NCBI RefSeq assembly: GCF_014773365.1
Contig: NZ_JACWUN010000009.1
Location: forward strand, 79,490-143,489
Source of the DNA: Pelovirga terrestris
GTDB taxonomy: Bacteria > Desulfobacterota > Desulfuromonadia > Desulfuromonadales > Geopsychrobacteraceae
Length of the DNA: 64,000 nucleotides
Reading direction: 5' to 3'
In this document: positions 60,988 through 64,000 of the stretch, piece by piece
Numbering within the stretch: position 1 is the first letter of the stretch
Layout of the letters: each line of letters starts with the position of its first letter
The notes under the pieces: model-generated
What the model was told of the DNA's origin: nothing
The model's database searches: none
The model's input: only the letters and a program-made list of their open reading frames with translations
Position numbers and translations under genes: made by a program

Positions 60988-62975
60988 TAGGAGGGTGAAA
61001 CCCTGGTGGGGATCAGGGTCTGATCGAGGGGTAGAAGGTCGGCTACCGGCTCGGAAAAGTAGTAACCCTGGAACAGATCAACACCCAATTCTTTGGCCTT
61101 AGTAAAGACTTCCTCCGAGTGAACATATTCAGCAATAGTCTGGATATGAAGTTCACGTGCCAGAACACAGATCGACTTTACCAGGGTCCAGGATAAAAAG
61201 TCACGATCGAGGTTTTTGATCAGACTGCCATCAATCTTGATGTAGTCAGGCCGCAGGATCGATATGGCGTGGAAGTTGGAAAAACCGGAACCAAAATCGT
61301 CAATCGACAGCTTGACTCCAAGGGAACGGAACATATCCATAAATTCTTTGACCAGCACATAATCCTTAATATCTTCGGTTTCTACAATCTCAAAAGTAAG
61401 CTGGTGGCCGATGTCGAGACGAATAATCAGCTGGCGCAAATCTTCGATCAGCACCTGGTTGATCAGATCCTGATAACTGAGATTGACGCTTATCTTCAGG
61501 CCGTGGTCTTTAGCGTGCTGGAGACTTTTGAACAGCATCATGCGTGACAGATGATGATAGGATTTAATCCGGTGCGCCAGATTAAGAAAACAGATAGGCT
61601 GGATATATTCAACCAGGCCCTGATTGTTGGTGACCTTCAATCGCACCAGGGCTTCAAATTTGACCGGATACCCTTGCGCATTAACGATCGGCTGAAATAG
61701 CGGAATAAAAGCATCCTTTTCCAAGCCGGCGTTAATCTGATCGATCCAGTAGGCGTTTTCCTGCAGATTCTCCGAACTCTCGATCGAGTGATCGTAAATC
61801 GCCAGGGTTAAGCGGTCAAGCTTGGCCCGATGCAGGGCTTTTTCGGCCTTTTCAAATGAACTGTCTGCTTCGGTGCAGACACCGCAGGTCAGGGTCACTT
61901 TGATGGCTTTATCGATTTGAGCAAGAGCGAAGCCATTACGTCGAGTCTCGTCGAGGATGCTCAGTAACTTGGAGATAAAATCATCTGCTGGGCTATTCAG
62001 GCCACTGCCCAGTAGCGCAAATTCATCTCCGGAGGTACGAAAAAGCTGGAGATTTTCACATTGAGCGAACTCTCTGAGTCGGGTCGCCAACTGAATAAGA
62101 AATTCATTGCCGGCATCAGCGCCATAGAGTTCGTTGATGGTGCGAAAGCTGTCGATATCGACTACGCCTAGTAACGGGTGAGGACAGGATAACAGCTGCT
62201 CCGTCAGGGCATAGCGGTTGGGAAGCCGGGTCAGTGGGTCGGTTTTCAGCTGTGTTTCCAGCCGCGTATAGAGTACCAGCAACTGCCGAAAAATCATGAC
62301 GGTAAAAAGCACAAACAGGGCAACACAAAAAGCAATAATGGCGATCTCAATAAGAAAATAGTGAAGCTTGGTATCATGGTTGATCAGGCTGAGGTTTTGC
62401 AGCTCCTGCTCCGATTGTTCGACCAGGGTGGTAACCAGGGTATGCATCTGCGCAAACAGCGGGGGAAGTTGTACGGTGATCAGGCGCACCTTACGGGCAA
62501 TCGGCAGCAGCAGATTCTGATCTTCTTCCGTCAACAGCTTGTCCCGCAGATTGACCATTGCGATCAGTTGTTGAAGCAGCGGCTCAAGCTGAAATAACTG
62601 CTCCGGCAGATCAGCTAGAAGCCTGTCCCTGGCGTCAAAATCTCTAAGACACTGCGCTTCGGAGAGTAGAGTGTGTAATGACAGGATATTGCCAATATAT
62701 CCATCCACCTGTGCCGCTATTTGCTGACGTGATTCGGCTGAGGCGATAGGACTGGTGGCAATGGAGTGAAAGGAGATCTCAATCTTGTACAGGGTCGAGC
62801 GGACCTCCTTAATCTGAGCGATCCGCTGTAAAAAATCCATTTCGGTGACATTGATGTCCGCTTCAAGGGATTTTGCGTAGGTCTGGATGGCAAAAACCAG
62901 AATCAGAAACAACCCGAAGGTGGCGCATAGCATCAGCAGATAGCGCACGATGAGTCGATTGGTTAGCAGGTGCAT
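60987..62975 (-). CDS. Membrane GGDEF-EAL protein
   Basis: This 662-residue protein has two membrane segments (about residues 8-32 and 210-235) enclosing a periplasmic helical sensor region of about 175 residues. A GGDEF domain follows with SGDEF in place of GGDEF, so cyclase activity is doubtful. Its EAL domain has FEALVRL, ISVNLSYQDL, EIVETED, LSIDDFGSGFSN, IKIDGS and IAEYV, with most catalytic residues. It is probably a cyclic di-GMP phosphodiesterase. A run of ten G lies 40 bases upstream. The stop overlaps the next start. Confidence 0.87.
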   Translation of the reverse strand: MHLLTNRLIVRYLLMLCATFGLFLILVFAIQTYAKSLEADINVTEMDFLQRIAQIKEVRSTLYKIEISFHSIATSPIASAESRQQIAAQVDGYIGNILSLHTLLSEAQCLRDFDARDRLLADLPEQLFQLEPLLQQLIAMVNLRDKLLTEEDQNLLLPIARKVRLITVQLPPLFAQMHTLVTTLVEQSEQELQNLSLINHDTKLHYFLIEIAIIAFCVALFVLFTVMIFRQLLVLYTRLETQLKTDPLTRLPNRYALTEQLLSCPHPLLGVVDIDSFRTINELYGADAGNEFLIQLATRLREFAQCENLQLFRTSGDEFALLGSGLNSPADDFISKLLSILDETRRNGFALAQIDKAIKVTLTCGVCTEADSSFEKAEKALHRAKLDRLTLAIYDHSIESSENLQENAYWIDQINAGLEKDAFIPLFQPIVNAQGYPVKFEALVRLKVTNNQGLVEYIQPICFLNLAHRIKSYHHLSRMMLFKSLQHAKDHGLKISVNLSYQDLINQVLIEDLRQLIIRLDIGHQLTFEIVETEDIKDYVLVKEFMDMFRSLGVKLSIDDFGSGFSNFHAISILRPDYIKIDGSLIKNLDRDFLSWTLVKSICVLARELHIQTIAEYVHSEEVFTKAKELGVDLFQGYYFSEPVADLLPLDQTLIPTRVSPS

Positions 62976-63191
62976 CGGGGTCTTTCACGAAAAAATTATG
63001 GCCATCATAAGGTTCCCCCCCCCCGCCAACAGACCGTTATTCCTGTAAGCGAGGCAACATGAAAGCACAAAAAAACCAGAGAGCAAACCCTCTCCAACAA
63101 TCATTAGATAAAAAAAATAAATCAGCTTTAGCTATACGGATTTTAGCAAAAAAAACAACCTAATTCGTACAACCCATCTGGGATATCGCCA

Positions 63192-63851
63192 TCACCAGGG
63201 CAATTCTTCACCATTGCTATGCCAGAAGGAGCCACTATTTTTAAGGGTCAGCGCGGCAATCCGCTGCGCCAATCCAGCGGCTGACTGCTCAGGTGAAATC
63301 AGGCCACCGAAATTGACCATCCGCGTTTTAACATAACCCGGGTGCAGAAGCGCCACCGCGATCCCACGACCCTTTAAATCGACGGCCAGGGACTTGCCAA
63401 AGGCGTTGAGGGCGGCCTTGGAAGCTCGGTAGCCGTAACGCCCGCCGGAATCATTGTCGGCAATTGAGCCCATGCGACTGGTAATCAGGGCGATTTTGCT
63501 GCCGGCAACAAGGTTCGGTAACAAAGCCTCGCTGATGCGCAATGGTGCATAGGCATTGATTTCCATCTGCCGTCGGATTGAATCAAAATCAAGCTGGCCG
63601 AGCACCTCATCGTTCAGCAGGCCGGCGTTGTTGATGAGCAGATCAATGGCTTTGCCGTGCAGCCTGTCGACAAGTCGCTTTACCTCTGCGGCACTGGTAA
63701 CATCGATTCCATCAATGACCTCAGCCACCGCTGCCAGTTCCGTTGAGGATTCACGACAGACACCGGTGACCTGCCATCCCTCGCGCTGGTAGTAACGTGC
63801 CAGTTCGAGGCCAATGCCCCGGTTTGCTCCGGTAATAACGACATGTTTCAT
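63192..63851 (-). CDS. Short-chain dehydrogenase/reductase
   Basis: This 219-residue SDR has the nucleotide-binding motif TGANRGIG (residues 7-14), NNAG near residue 75, the catalytic Ser in ITSRMGS, and Tyr/Lys in YGYRASK (about 139-145). Length is typical for classical SDR. The substrate is unknown. ATG 63851 has AGGAGGCAAC upstream. Left of it is a 216-base intergenic region with long A/T runs; right of it about 150 bases hold no gene. Confidence 0.88.
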   Translation of the reverse strand: MKHVVITGANRGIGLELARYYQREGWQVTGVCRESSTELAAVAEVIDGIDVTSAAEVKRLVDRLHGKAIDLLINNAGLLNDEVLGQLDFDSIRRQMEINAYAPLRISEALLPNLVAGSKIALITSRMGSIADNDSGGRYGYRASKAALNAFGKSLAVDLKGRGIAVALLHPGYVKTRMVNFGGLISPEQSAAGLAQRIAALTLKNSGSFWHSNGEELPW

Positions 63852-64000
63852 TGTTGCCTCCTGTTGCCTGGATACTCAACTTTCGCACCACCCAAGGTGC
63901 TGCTAACAGATTAAAATTACATCGTTCTTTTACAATTGACAGGCCGGAAGTAGCAACGATCGCCGCAAAAGGCCGGGGATTTCTTCCATAAATGCTACCA

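Noticed and set aside
1..64000. CRISPR arrays, tRNA/rRNA genes, integrases, phage genes or a complete insertion sequence
   Set aside because: None were seen. The only repeated sequences are the short intergenic elements and palindromes listed, so the island cannot be called an integrative element from this window.

Overview
The window looks like chromosomal DNA of an anaerobic Desulfuromonadales-type bacterium (Desulfobacterota; Desulfuromonas/Geobacter relatives). This is inferred from the gene mix: TRAP binding proteins, many GGDEF/EAL proteins, small lysine-rich and zinc-ribbon proteins, CHAD/CYTH proteins and PPK2. No rRNA or tRNA gene, CRISPR array or complete insertion sequence was seen. 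The dominant theme is acquisition and breakdown of phosphonates and other reduced or condensed phosphorus compounds.

Layout. 0-2 kb: two paralogous TRAP solute-binding proteins, the first cut by the window edge. 2-7.4 kb: U32/RlhA-like protein, DUF4019-like protein, diguanylate cyclase, 2-hydroxyacid dehydrogenase and YkgJ-type cysteine-cluster protein. 7.4-9.2 kb: truncated RelE-like toxin beside a perfect palindrome, small SAP-like protein, DksA-like protein without zinc ligands, and an unknown gene. 9.1-15.9 kb: the 2-aminoethylphosphonate module, with phnW-phnX (+) converging on an AEP ABC importer (-). 16-24.9 kb: Lgt-like and phosphatidylserine-decarboxylase-like proteins, a large orphan protein, an EAL-CBS-GGDEF protein, DgkA, a glycosidase-like protein and an inositol-monophosphatase remnant. 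24.9-29.1 kb: first PhnD-PhnC-PhnE-PhnE transporter plus a HAD phosphatase. 29.3-31.8 kb: PHP-glycosyltransferase fusion. 32.2-36.3 kb: two zinc-ribbon small proteins, then the operon CHAD, ParA, CYTH, ribbon-helix-helix, lysine-rich HhH protein. 36.7-51.8 kb: a phosphonate island with a second PhnD-PhnC-PhnE(fused) transporter and a complete C-P lyase operon phnF-D-C-E-G-H-I-J-K-L-M-N-P. 51.9-52.35 kb: decayed duplicate of the 32-36 kb block. 52.4-53.8 kb: a lipase. 54.1-58.5 kb: a five-gene cluster of unknown, partly paralogous proteins behind an AraC-type regulator. 58.7-64 kb: PPK2, SixA, a small Cys/Lys-rich protein, a Hen1-like RNA methyltransferase, a GGDEF-EAL protein and an SDR.

How the genes may work together. 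AEP imported by the 11-16 kb system is deaminated by PhnW and hydrolysed by PhnX. Other phosphonates enter through PhnCDE importers and are cleaved by C-P lyase, the sugar product being recycled to PRPP through PhnP and PhnN. CHAD, CYTH and PPK2 suggest the phosphate may be stored as polyphosphate.

The most interesting items are: (1) the CHAD-ParA-CYTH-RHH-HhH operon, a candidate polyphosphate-granule positioning system; (2) the 54-58.5 kb DUF2589-like/coiled-coil cluster; (3) a family of short intergenic elements with conserved ends, one with an apparent empty site inside the window; (4) the scarred partial duplication that brackets the phosphonate island; (5) PhnK with a four-cysteine insertion; (6) a short stand-alone Hen1-like methyltransferase.
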